A stretch of DNA of 64,000 nt from CATQHS01 sp965203375 (GTDB lineage Bacteria; Actinomycetota; Acidimicrobiia; Acidimicrobiales; Aldehydirespiratoraceae). The position numbers were made by a program, and so were the translations under genes. A model generated the notes under the pieces. It did no database searches. It saw only the letters and a program-made list of their open reading frames with translations, and was not told the DNA's origin. Shown piece after piece: positions 42,025 through 49,192 of the stretch. How positions within the stretch are numbered: position 1 is the first letter of the stretch; each line of letters begins with the position of its first letter. Where the stretch lies: NCBI GenBank assembly GCA_965203375.1, contig OZ241886.1, positions 1,240,001 to 1,304,000 of the forward strand, in the 5' to 3' direction.

Positions 42025-43145
42025 CGCCCGATCCGGCTGGCTCCGAGGGCACGGGGCCGGTGACGCCTGATCCGTGGGCGGCGGTGGTCGGGCAGCCCGA
42101 CGCGGTCCGCAGGCTGGCCGAAGCCGTGGGCTCGCCCGTGCCCGCCTATCTCTTCGTAGGCCCGCTCGGCTCGGGCAAGCGCAGGGCGGCAGCCGTCTTT
42201 GCTGGAGAGCTGCTGGCTGCCGCCGACCCGGCGCGGGCCGAGTCCCACCGATCCCGGGCCGCCCGCGAGGAGCATCCCGACCTGGCGATGATGGACCCGG
42301 CCGGCAATCAGCTCCGCCGGGAGGAGGAGGCCGAGTGGATCGTCACCGAGGCCAGCCGCTCGCCGGTGGAGACCGGCCGCAAGGTGCTGGTCGTCGACCG
42401 GTTCCACACCGCCACCCCGGCCGCGGCCGCGTCCCTGCTGAAGACCGTCGAGGAGCCGGCCGGCCCGTCGATCTTCGTGCTGCTGGCCGAGGAGGTGCCG
42501 CCCGAGCACGCCACCATCGCCTCCCGCTGCACCAGGGTGGATTTCGCAATCGTGGCCGACGAGGCGGTGGCCGCGGCGCTGGAGTCCGAGGGCTTCGATC
42601 CGGCCGCGGCGGAGATGGCCGCCCGGGCCGCGGCCGGCAACCTGAGCCGGGCCCGGATCTTGGCCCGCGACGACCGGGTGGCGGCCCGTCACCAGGCTTG
42701 GCGGTCGATCCCCGAGCGGCTCGACGGCGCCGGCGCCACCGTGGCCGTCATCGTCGACGAGGTGCGGGCCTTGGTGGCCGAAGCCATCGAGCCCCTCGCC
42801 TCCCGCCATTCCGAGGAGCTGGCCGAGCTGGACCAGCGCGAGGAGCTGCTCGGAACCCGGGGGTCGGGCCGGGCCCACATGGAGGCCCGCCACCGCCGCG
42901 AGGCCCGGCAGTTCCGCACCGAGGAGCTGCGGTTCGGGCTGGCCACCCTGGCCGCCCGCTACCGGCCACAAGCCGGGAGCGGGCGGATCGAGCCAGCCCG
43001 GCTGCAAGCCGTCGACCGGGTGCGCCGCACCTACCAGGATCTAACCCGCAACCCCAACGAGGCCCTGGCCCTCCAGGCCTTGCTGCTGGACCTGCCCCCG
43101 CTGCCCCCCGAAACGCTCGGCAGCGAGGCCAACGCCCCCGCATAG
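42021..43145 (+). CDS. holB: DNA polymerase III delta' subunit
   Basis: 374 residues, GTG start overlapping the tmk stop (GTGA). AAA+ clamp-loader fold: WAAVVGQPDAVRRL, a P-loop GPLGSGKRRAA, KVLVVDRFHTATPAAAASLLKTVEEP (degenerate Walker B), and IASRCTRVDF (SRC motif). It is part of the clamp loader that opens the beta sliding clamp. The N-terminus VTPDP is present twice in frame, 39 bp apart (42021 and 42060): the junction duplication here extends the protein by 13 residues instead of making a micro-ORF. tmk-holB adjacency is conserved in many bacteria. Confidence 0.9.
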   Translation: MTPDPAGSEGTGPVTPDPWAAVVGQPDAVRRLAEAVGSPVPAYLFVGPLGSGKRRAAAVFAGELLAAADPARAESHRSRAAREEHPDLAMMDPAGNQLRREEEAEWIVTEASRSPVETGRKVLVVDRFHTATPAAAASLLKTVEEPAGPSIFVLLAEEVPPEHATIASRCTRVDFAIVADEAVAAALESEGFDPAAAEMAARAAAGNLSRARILARDDRVAARHQAWRSIPERLDGAGATVAVIVDEVRALVAEAIEPLASRHSEELAELDQREELLGTRGSGRAHMEARHRREARQFRTEELRFGLATLAARYRPQAGSGRIEPARLQAVDRVRRTYQDLTRNPNEALALQALLLDLPPLPPETLGSEANAPA

Positions 43146-43179
43146 GCCCCGAGGACGGGCCGGAGCGGTAGGCGGCCGC

Positions 43180-43281
43180 CCCCCTGCAGGGCGTAACCCC
43201 GGCCGTTTGCCCGAAGGCAGTGACGGTTCCGGGGTCTTCATTGGCTACTGTAAGCCGCTCTGCGGCAGATGTCAACCACTT
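43180..43281 (+). repeat. 102-bp direct repeat, copy 1 (5' of Abi-like gene)
   Basis: Identical to 44022-44123 except for one base. It covers the putative promoter and the first four codons of the Abi-like gene. It starts 35 bp after the holB stop. Confidence 0.95.
43246..43251 (+). promoter_or_regulatory. possible promoter of the Abi-like gene
   Basis: TACTGT fits the TANNNT -10 pattern and lies 17 nt before the ATG at 43269, inside the direct repeat. The second repeat copy has the same box. Confidence 0.35.
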
Positions 43282-43943
43282 CCCGAGACAACCTTGTCAA
43301 GAGGCTCACCCTGGAGAGGCTCGAGTCCTACCTGGCAGAGACGGGAGGCAGCGTTCCGGCGGCGATCAGGCTGTATGACTGGAACGCCTTTGTCGGAGCG
43401 TCGCTGCTGGCCGATCTCGGGCGGCTAGAAGTCCTGTTCCGCAACGCTGTTGACCAATCTCTCCGCGAATACGGCAACTCGCAGAATTGGCCGGAACCGT
43501 GGCATAGCAGACGGGCACTTTTCAAGGGCCGGAGCCGGGCCCGCGACCTGAACGACATCATCAAAGCGGAGCGGGCGGCCGACAAGCAACGCGGCAGCCA
43601 GGGACACCATGGCAAGGTCCTCACGGAACTGAGCTTCGGGTTCTGGCGGCACCTCTGCGGCGCCCGTTACCTGACCACCCTGTGGGTGCCGGCCATAGCG
43701 GCGGCGTTCCCCCATCATCCTGACCCGGCTAACCCCAACCGTATACGAGCCGATGTGTGCGACCGGATGCAGCATCTCCACTATCTCCGCAACCGCATCG
43801 CCCACCACGAGCCGATCCATGAGAGAAACCTGGAACGAGAACACGCCGAGATGCTGGAGATCATCCGCTGGATATGCCCGGACAGCCACACTTGGGCGAA
43901 GACTGCCAGCCGCACACCAGCGATCATGCAGGAGCGGCCATAA
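43269..43943 (+). CDS. Abi-like protein (Abi_2 family)
   Basis: 224 residues. The pattern LTLERLESYLAETGGSVPAAIRLYDWNAFVGASLLADLGRLEVLFRNAVDQSL, LSFGFWRHLC, and the closing MQHLHYLRNRIAHHEPIHERNL with RN-x4-H (RNRIAHH) is that of the Abi_2 (AbiD/AbiF) phage abortive-infection family, HEPN-like RNases in which the R-x4-H motif is catalytic. Base composition is visibly lower in GC than the housekeeping neighbours. The start codon and promoter lie within a 102-bp repeat that is repeated 3' of the gene. Likely an acquired defence gene in a tRNA-proximal position. Confidence 0.75.
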   Translation: MSTTSRDNLVKRLTLERLESYLAETGGSVPAAIRLYDWNAFVGASLLADLGRLEVLFRNAVDQSLREYGNSQNWPEPWHSRRALFKGRSRARDLNDIIKAERAADKQRGSQGHHGKVLTELSFGFWRHLCGARYLTTLWVPAIAAAFPHHPDPANPNRIRADVCDRMQHLHYLRNRIAHHEPIHERNLEREHAEMLEIIRWICPDSHTWAKTASRTPAIMQERP

Positions 43944-44021
43944 TCGGCCGCCGCCCGCCCCCGCAGGCCCTCAGCCCTCGCCCGCCGGTCCGTCTTGCTT
44001 GCCAGCCCGTCTCCCCGGCCA

Positions 44022-44123
44022 CCCCCTGCAGGGCGTAACCCCGGCCGTTTGCCCGAAGGCAGTGACGGTTCCGGGGTCTTCACTGGCTACTGTAAGCCGC
44101 TCTGCGGCAGATGTCAACCACTT
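44022..44123 (+). repeat. 102-bp direct repeat, copy 2 (3' of Abi-like gene)
   Basis: 101 of 102 bases match 43180-43281; centre-to-centre distance is 842 bp. It ends with ATG TCA ACC ACT, the same first codons as the Abi-like gene, but the frame that follows diverges. Either a second Abi gene has decayed here or the repeat is the scar of a duplication or insertion. Confidence 0.95.
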
Positions 44124-44459
44124 GCCGCCATTTTGTCAAGGCATTCGAGGGAGGCCCGGCTCTAGCCCTCCGGCCCCCGGCCAGACACCCGGTGTGGATG
44201 ACCGGCCGGGTGTCGCTTGATCGGGGGCCCGGTCGATGTCCACCCAGCCTTGCGACGTGATCCGCGACGCCGGGATGGGTGCCGCCGAGGGGGTGACCGC
44301 CGCTTCGATCCGGCTGACGGCAGCGGCGGGTGTGCTGGCTGCAGCCGGGATCGAGGCTGCGGCCCGATGGCCCCGTGGCTACAATCAGCGCCCGCAAGCC
44401 CGGACCGGTGCCAAAACCCCTCCGCCATCCAATTACGCGTCACACACCGTGCCAGTCCC
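44124..44459. other. gene-free stretch between Abi repeat and tRNA-Thr
   Basis: No convincing coding sequence. It contains a 9-bp inverted repeat (GACACCCGG at 44184-44192, CCGGGTGTC at 44206-44214) inside a weaker outer pair (GGCCCCC at 44172, GGGGGCC at 44223), able to form a hairpin that could be a terminator for the Abi transcript or an integration-site remnant. Open frames that cross the tRNA are not credible. Confidence 0.5.
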
Positions 44460-44535
44460 GCCCGAATAGCTCAGTTGGCAGAGCGACGCTCTCGTAAAGC
44501 GTAGGTCAGGGGTTCAAATCCCCTTTCGGGCTCCA
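44460..44535 (+). tRNA. tRNA-Thr (CGT anticodon)
   Basis: 76 nt with encoded CCA. Acceptor GCCCGAA pairs with TTCGGGC, discriminator U, D arm GCTC/GAGC, anticodon stem ACGCT/AGCGT with loop CTCGTAA giving anticodon CGT (reads ACG), and a T arm with GGTTCAAATCC. It begins 336 bp after the second Abi repeat and ends 13 bp before the SigR-like gene, with which it may be co-transcribed. Confidence 0.95.
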
Positions 44536-44548
44536 GTCACTTTCGGAG

Positions 44549-45163
44549 TTGGAGCGCCCCTTGGCCGACCGAGCTGACTTCGAGCGCGACGCCATGGGCC
44601 TGATGTCGTCGCTGTACTCGGCGGCGGTGCGCATGACCCGCAACCCGGCCGACGCCGAAGACTTGGTGCAGGAGACCTACCTGCGGGCCTACCGGGGTTA
44701 CGAGGGCTTCAAGGCCGGGACCAACCTGAAGGCGTGGATGTACCGCATCCTCACCAACGCCTACCTCAACGAGTACCGCAAGAAGCAGCGCCGCCCGGCC
44801 GAGATCGACCTGGGGGTGGTGGAGGACCTGTACCTGTACCGGCGGCTGGGCCCCGACGCCGGGAGGCTCGGCCGCAGCGTCGAGGACGAACTGGCCGGGC
44901 TGTTCGTCGATCACGAGGTGAAGCAGGCGGTGGAGGACCTGCCCGACCACTACCGCATCCCGGTCCTGCTGGCCGACGTGGAGGGTTTCGCCTACGCCGA
45001 GATCGCCGAGATCCTCGACATTCCCATCGGCACGGTCATGAGCCGGCTCCACCGGGGAAGAAAACAGCTTCAAAAGCAGTTGTACTCCTACGCCGAGCGG
45101 CGCCGCCTCCTGCCCGACGAGGAGCCGGCCCCGGTCGGCGCCGAAGTCGCCGACGAGGTCTAG
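44549..45163 (+). CDS. sigR: SigR/SigH-type ECF sigma factor
   Basis: 204 residues from TTG 44549 (TTG 44561 is an alternative). Region 2: SSLYSAAVRMTRNPADAEDLVQETYLRAYRGYEGF and KAWMYRILTNAYLNEYRKKQRRP; region 4: LPDHYRIPVLLADVEGFAYAEIAEIL and GTVMSRLHRGRKQLQKQL. This is the ECF12-like SigR/SigH group that controls the thiol-oxidative stress response in Actinobacteria. The zinc anti-sigma factor encoded at 45311 should bind it. Between the two genes lie two duplicated pieces of the anti-sigma 5' end. Confidence 0.92.
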   Translation: MERPLADRADFERDAMGLMSSLYSAAVRMTRNPADAEDLVQETYLRAYRGYEGFKAGTNLKAWMYRILTNAYLNEYRKKQRRPAEIDLGVVEDLYLYRRLGPDAGRLGRSVEDELAGLFVDHEVKQAVEDLPDHYRIPVLLADVEGFAYAEIAEILDIPIGTVMSRLHRGRKQLQKQLYSYAERRRLLPDEEPAPVGAEVADEV

Positions 45164-45164
45164 C

Positions 45165-45310
45165 CATGGCCAGCTTTCGCGAGGTGGACGCTGCGAGCGA
45201 CGTAACCCACGAGACAGGGACCGCAGGCAGCAGCCACGATGGCCAGCTTCTGCGAGATGGACGCTGCGAGCGACAGGCGCTGCGGGCGGCGGGCCGACGG
45301 AGGTTGAGCC
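45165..45310 (+). repeat. two decoy copies of the rsrA 5' end, spacing 74 and 72 bp
   Basis: Segments starting with ATG at 45165 and 45239 resemble each other over about 35 bp, and both resemble the true start of the anti-sigma gene at 45311 (peptides MASFREVDAASD, MASFCEMDAASD, MADCCEDARRD). The second decoy reads 22 codons and stops 4 bp before the real ATG. They look like serial tandem duplications of the gene start. Confidence 0.8.
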
Positions 45311-45589
45311 ATGGCTGACTGCTGCGAGGACGCCCGGCGGGATCTCCACGTCTATCTGGACGGCGAGCTGACCGTCGAGGCCCGCGCCGTCGTCGCCGTC
45401 CATCTCGACCAGTGCCCCGGCTGCTGCGAGGCCTTCGACTTCGAGATCCGCCTCCGCCGGGCGGTGGCCCGCTGCTGCCGCGAAGAGGCCCCCGACACCC
45501 TCCGCATCCGGGTGGTCGAGGCCATAACCAGCGAAGTGGTCGTGATCGAACGGCCTCCCCGCGCTTCGGGGCGCCCGTATCGGAGATGA
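45311..45589 (+). CDS. rsrA: RsrA-type zinc anti-sigma factor
   Basis: 92 residues. Cys5 followed by His31-x3-Cys35-x2-Cys38 (AVHLDQCPGCCEAF) is the zinc-binding anti-sigma (ZAS) arrangement with the same spacing as RsrA. Reduced, it holds the sigma factor; disulfide stress expels zinc and releases it. A second Cys pair (ARCCREE, about 57-58) lies in the helix that follows. It belongs with the SigR-like gene upstream. Confidence 0.9.
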   Translation: MADCCEDARRDLHVYLDGELTVEARAVVAVHLDQCPGCCEAFDFEIRLRRAVARCCREEAPDTLRIRVVEAITSEVVVIERPPRASGRPYRR

Positions 45590-45603
45590 CCGCTCCGGTG
45601 CTC

Positions 45604-45609
45604 TAGACT
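45604..45609 (+). promoter_or_regulatory. leaderless promoter for small membrane protein
   Basis: TAGACT ends exactly 6 nt before the ATG at 45616, supporting that this short ORF is expressed. Confidence 0.5.
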
Positions 45610-45615
45610 CCCACC

Positions 45616-45747
45616 ATGGTCGTCGCCGGTGTCGTGTGGCACTTCTGGATCGCGGTGCCGCTGGCCGCGGGGGGCATCCTGGCCGTGGTCGCCGCCGTCG
45701 TGGGATACCTGCAAAAGGTCACCTACAGGCGGTACCCGAGGGACTGA
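45616..45747 (+). CDS. small single-helix membrane protein
   Basis: 43 residues: MVVAGVVWHFWIAVPLAAGG, a continuous hydrophobic helix up to about residue 32, then a basic tail YLQKVTYRRYPRD. Predicted single-pass membrane peptide with the C-terminus inside. A TAGACT box sits 6 nt upstream of the ATG. The composition (start codon, stop, no frameshift, promoter) supports a real gene, but no function can be given. It lies 7 bp before the DUF2342 protease gene, which it may be co-transcribed with. Confidence 0.6.
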   Translation: MVVAGVVWHFWIAVPLAAGGILAVVAAVVGYLQKVTYRRYPRD

Positions 45748-45754
45748 GCCTCAA

Positions 45755-46834
45755 GTGGGCGGCGAGGGGGTCGACGCCGTCGACTGGGACTTGGCCCGCC
45801 GGGTGGCCAACCGGGCCGCGGCCCGCGATCCCTACGCGTCGGCCCACTACCGCGATGGCTTGGCGCCGGACTTCGAGGAGTTCACCGCCCGGGCCGAGGA
45901 CCTGGTGGCCGCCTCCACCGGGCTGCGGTCGGCCGCGGGCCCGGCCCGGGGCCGGGTCACGGACCGGGCCGGCTGGATCGACGCCAACCTGTCGTCGTTC
46001 AAACGGCTGCTGCGCCCCCTCACCCAGAAGCTCGGGGCCCGGATGGAGGGGTCCGCCGCGCCGCTGGCCCGCAAGCTGGCCGGGGCCGAGCTGGGGATGA
46101 TGCTGGGGTGGATGTCGGCTCGGGTGCTGGGCCAGTACGACCTGCTGGTGATCGAGGACGAGAACCCCGGCGATCAGGACATCGTCTACTACGTGGCCCC
46201 CAACGTGTTGTCGCTGGAGCAGCGCTACGCCTTCGACCCCCGCCAGTTCCGGCTGTGGCTGGCCCTGCACGAGGTGACCCATCGGGCCCAGTTCACCGGC
46301 GTGGTGTGGATGAGGCCCCACTTCTTGAGCCTGGTCTCCGAGGCCATGGAGTCGGTCGATCCCGATCCCCGCCAGTTGCTGGCCGGGCTCCGCCGCTTGG
46401 TCGAGGCCCGGCGGCGGGGCGCTGATCCCTTCGCCGACGGCGGGCTGACGGCCCTGATGGCCACCGACTCCCAGCGCGAGGTCCTTCACCGGGTGTCGGG
46501 CCTGATGTGTCTGCTGGAAGGCCACGGCGATGTGACCATGGACCGGGCCGGCCGGGAGCTGATCCCCTCCGCCGGGCGGTTCGGGCGGGTGCTGCGCCAG
46601 CGCCGCATGGCGGCCCGGGGGCCGGCCAAGGTCGTTCAGCGCCTCTTGGGCTTCGACGCCAAGATCAAGCAGTACGCCCAGGGTGAGCGCTTCATCGAGG
46701 CGGTGGAGGCCGCCGGGGGCGAGGGATTGCTCGACCGGGTCTGGGAATGCCCCGAGAACCTGCCCACCCTCACCGAGATCAGGGCCCCGGAGCAGTGGAT
46801 GGCCCGCATAGGCAGTTCCGCCCTGGCGGCCTGA
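45755..46834 (+). CDS. DUF2342 zinc metalloprotease-like protein
   Basis: 359 residues from GTG 45755. Contains the zincin motif HEVTH (His172, Glu173, His176) in WLALHEVTHRAQFTGVVWMRPHF, then LEGHGDVTMDRAG further on. This is the actinobacterial DUF2342 family, often annotated as a zinc-dependent metalloprotease associated with coenzyme F420 genes. The longer in-frame N-terminus upstream of 45755 overlaps the small membrane protein and is Trp/Pro-rich, hence rejected. Presence next to tilS-hpt is a conserved actinobacterial arrangement. Confidence 0.85.
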   Translation: MGGEGVDAVDWDLARRVANRAAARDPYASAHYRDGLAPDFEEFTARAEDLVAASTGLRSAAGPARGRVTDRAGWIDANLSSFKRLLRPLTQKLGARMEGSAAPLARKLAGAELGMMLGWMSARVLGQYDLLVIEDENPGDQDIVYYVAPNVLSLEQRYAFDPRQFRLWLALHEVTHRAQFTGVVWMRPHFLSLVSEAMESVDPDPRQLLAGLRRLVEARRRGADPFADGGLTALMATDSQREVLHRVSGLMCLLEGHGDVTMDRAGRELIPSAGRFGRVLRQRRMAARGPAKVVQRLLGFDAKIKQYAQGERFIEAVEAAGGEGLLDRVWECPENLPTLTEIRAPEQWMARIGSSALAA

Positions 46835-46847
46835 GGTCGGGACCGAG

Positions 46848-47948
46848 GTGACGGCGCCGGAGACGCTCGGCCGCGGCGCGGGGCGGCCGGGGATGGCGGT
46901 CGGCGGCGGGGAGGCGCCGGAGACGCTCGGCCGCGGCGCGGGGGCTTCGGAGGTGGCGGCCGGCGGCGGAGAGGCGGCGGTCGGCGGCGGGGATGCCCCG
47001 GAGACGCTCGGCCGCGGCGCGGGTCGGCCGGAGGCGGCGGTCGGCGGCGGGGAGGCCTCGGAGATCGCCGAGATGTTGGAGCGATGCGCGTTCCCGGACC
47101 CTCCGGGCGCTGTCGATTGCGGGCTGTCGGGAGGCCCCGACTCGAGCGCGCTGGTGGCCCTGGCCGCTGCGGCCGGATTGGAGGTCACCGCCTGGCACGT
47201 GGACCACCGGCTGCGACCCGACTCGGGCCGGGACGCGGCCGCCGCCCGGGCGGTGGCCGACCGGATCGGATGCCGCTTCGAGCTGCGAACCGTCGCCGTG
47301 GAGGCTGGCCCCAACCTGGAGGCCCGGGCCCGGGCCGCCCGCTACGCCGCCCTGCCCGACGATGTGTGCGTGGGCCACACTGCCGACGACCGGGCCGAGA
47401 CGGTGCTGTTCAACATCGGCCGGGGCGGCGGCCTGGCCGGCGCCGGGGCCCCCCACCGGGCCGTCCGCCGCCCCCTGCTGGCCCTGCGCCGACACGAGAC
47501 CCGATCCCTGTGCGCCCGTCTGGGCCTGCCGGTGGTGTCAGACCCCATGAACGACGACCTCGCCTTCGCCCGGGTGGCCATCCGCCACGAGGTGCTGCCC
47601 GCGCTGGCCCGGGCCTTGGGCCGCGATCCGGTGCCGCTGCTCAACCGCCACGCCGACCTCTGCGCCGACGCCCACGAGGTGATCGCCGGCCTGACCGCCG
47701 GCCTCGACCCGACCAGCGCGGCCGAACTGGCCGAGGCCCCCCGGGCGGTGGCCTCGGAGGCCCTGCGGGCCTGGGTGGCGGCCGAGACCGGATCAGCCCA
47801 GGCCGTCTCGGCCGGCTCCATCGAGCGCATCCTGGCGGTGGCGGCCGGCCGCCGGACGGCCACCGAGATCGAGGGCGGCCACCGGGTGGCCCGCACCCGC
47901 CGCCGCCTCCGCATCGAGGCCCCCGCGCGGGGAGGCGAGCCGCGGTGA
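46848..47948 (+). CDS. tilS: tRNA(Ile)-lysidine synthase
   Basis: 366 residues from GTG 46848. The N-type ATP pyrophosphatase motif LSGGPDSSALVALA, WHVDHRLRPDSGRDAA and GHTADDRAETVLFNI are diagnostic. It makes lysidine at the wobble base of tRNA-Ile(CAU). The first 70 residues are not part of the family: they are three copies of an APETLGRGAG module and AVGGGE linkers (units at 46855, 46915 and about 46996), so the gene start has been extended by tandem duplication. A start inside this region (ATG at 46893) is possible. The C-terminal domain is short. Confidence 0.88.
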   Translation: MTAPETLGRGAGRPGMAVGGGEAPETLGRGAGASEVAAGGGEAAVGGGDAPETLGRGAGRPEAAVGGGEASEIAEMLERCAFPDPPGAVDCGLSGGPDSSALVALAAAAGLEVTAWHVDHRLRPDSGRDAAAARAVADRIGCRFELRTVAVEAGPNLEARARAARYAALPDDVCVGHTADDRAETVLFNIGRGGGLAGAGAPHRAVRRPLLALRRHETRSLCARLGLPVVSDPMNDDLAFARVAIRHEVLPALARALGRDPVPLLNRHADLCADAHEVIAGLTAGLDPTSAAELAEAPRAVASEALRAWVAAETGSAQAVSAGSIERILAVAAGRRTATEIEGGHRVARTRRRLRIEAPARGGEPR

Positions 47949-47992
47949 GCCCGGACGCCGAGGCCCCGGCCCCGGCTGGAGGGCGGCGGTGA
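47945..47992 (+). repeat. duplicated junction micro-ORF between tilS and hpt
   Basis: GTGAGC occurs at 47945 (overlapping the tilS stop) and 47989 (hpt start). The first GTG reads 15 codons and stops on a TGA overlapping the second GTG. Start-to-start distance 44 bp. Confidence 0.8.
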
Positions 47993-48558
47993 GCGGCGGC
48001 CCCCCGGAAGGGTCGGTGGGGCGGGTGCTGCTCTCCGCCTCCGAGCTGGAGGCCAGGGTGGCCGAGCTGGGCGCGGCCATCACCGCCGACTACCGGGATC
48101 GGTCACTGCTCATGGTCGGGGTCCTCAAGGGGGCCTTCGTGTTCATGAGCGACCTGGCCCAGGCCGTCGACCTGCCGGTGGAGATCGACTTCATGGCCGT
48201 CTCGTCCTACGGCAAGAGCACCCGATCCAGCGGCGTGGTCCGTATCGTCAAGGACTTGGAGACCGACATCCGCGACCGCCACGTCCTGCTGGTGGAGGAC
48301 ATCGTCGACTCGAGGCTGACCCTGCGCTATCTGACCGAACTACTCCAAGCCCGCCAGCCGGCCAGCTTCAAGGTGTGCGCGCTGCTGGTCCGGGAAGGGG
48401 CGCCTGCTGACGGCATCGACTACGTCGGTTTCGCCGTCGGACCCGAATGGGTGGTGGGCTACGGGCTCGACGTGGGAGAGCGCCACCGCAGCCTGCCCGA
48501 CGTCTGCGCTTATGACCTCAACCCGGCGGCGGCCGGTGACGGGGACCGGGCGCCGTGA
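47989..48558 (+). CDS. hpt: hypoxanthine phosphoribosyltransferase
   Basis: 189 residues, GTG start. MVGVLKGAFVFMSDLAQAV (PPi loop), VLLVEDIVDSRLTLRYL (PRPP loop), VCALLVREG, and VVGYGLDVGERHRSLPDV are the type I PRTase landmarks. It salvages hypoxanthine/guanine to IMP/GMP with PRPP. In the PRPP loop the almost invariant Gly of DSGxTL is Arg109, and the nucleobase-contact LLxKP region reads LLVREG; both changes are unusual and could weaken catalysis. Stop overlaps the next gene (GTGA). Confidence 0.9.
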   Translation: MSGGPPEGSVGRVLLSASELEARVAELGAAITADYRDRSLLMVGVLKGAFVFMSDLAQAVDLPVEIDFMAVSSYGKSTRSSGVVRIVKDLETDIRDRHVLLVEDIVDSRLTLRYLTELLQARQPASFKVCALLVREGAPADGIDYVGFAVGPEWVVGYGLDVGERHRSLPDVCAYDLNPAAAGDGDRAP

Positions 48559-49115
48559 AGGGCAAGTGGGCCCAGGGGATAGAGCCCCGCCATTTCCGCT
48601 GGATCGTCACCGGCCGGATGGCGGTGTGCGAGCGCCCCGGCGGCTACGGAGACGGTCACCGCCGGGTCCGCCGCAACGAAGAGATCCTCTGGATCCTCAA
48701 CCACGACTTCGACCGGGTCCTCTCGCTCATACCCTCCCCCTACAACCTGAGCAGCTATCGGGATCACGGCCTGGCCTACCGGCACCTGCCCTTCGCTGGC
48801 CCCGAGGCCGGCCCCGACGCCCTGGTCTTCGTGCTGGCCGCCCTCCGGGACCACTCGGCTGGCGAGCGGATTCTCGTCCACGGCAGCGAAGTGGGTGACC
48901 GGATCGGGGGAGTGCTGGCCTCCTACCTGCTGTGGACGGGGCTGGTGGACGGAGGCTCGCAGGCCGTCTCGGTGACCGAGCGGCTCCTGCAGCGGGAGCT
49001 GGGCCCGGTCGCCCGGGAGCTGGTGGCCATGGTCCAGCGGATTCCCGCCAGCGACGAGGTGCCGGCCGAAGACCCGGCGGCCGAATCGGGCGAGTCCTCC
49101 GGTCAGGCGCAGTGA
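48555..49115 (+). CDS. catalytically dead dual-specificity-phosphatase-like protein
   Basis: 186 residues. The fold cues are ILWILNHDFDRVLSLIPSPYNL, YRHLPFAGPEAGPDALVFVLAAL, and a P-loop region ILVHGSEVGDRIGGVLASYLLW. This corresponds to VHCx5R of cysteine phosphatases, but the nucleophile is Gly110 (His109 and Arg116 remain). It would bind but not hydrolyse phosphate: a pseudophosphatase. It lies between hpt and folK in the same operon and overlaps hpt by 4 bp. The C-terminal 30 residues are acidic. Partner unknown. Confidence 0.65.
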   Translation: MKGKWAQGIEPRHFRWIVTGRMAVCERPGGYGDGHRRVRRNEEILWILNHDFDRVLSLIPSPYNLSSYRDHGLAYRHLPFAGPEAGPDALVFVLAALRDHSAGERILVHGSEVGDRIGGVLASYLLWTGLVDGGSQAVSVTERLLQRELGPVARELVAMVQRIPASDEVPAEDPAAESGESSGQAQ

Positions 49116-49192
49116 CGGCCCGGCCGCCGGAGGCGGGAACTGCTGGTCGGTTCAGGGGCCGAGCCTGGCGGTTGCGCGGCGGGGCGCAGTGA
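49112..49192 (+). repeat. duplicated junction micro-ORF before folK
   Basis: GGCGCAGTGACGGC occurs at 49106 and, with minor change, at 49183. The first GTG (49112) reads 26 codons; its start (VTARPPEAG) copies FolK (VTARPPGAG) and its end (GGAQ) copies the upstream protein (GQAQ). It stops on a TGA overlapping the folK GTG at 49189. Start-to-start distance 77 bp. Confidence 0.85.

Noticed and set aside
43180..44123. Insertion sequence or transposon
   Set aside because: There is no transposase and the flanking repeats are direct, with no terminal inverted repeats or short target duplication that I can define.
44217..44504. Open frames running into tRNA-Thr
   Set aside because: They overlap the tRNA, have no ribosome site and encode repetitive Arg/Gly sequence.
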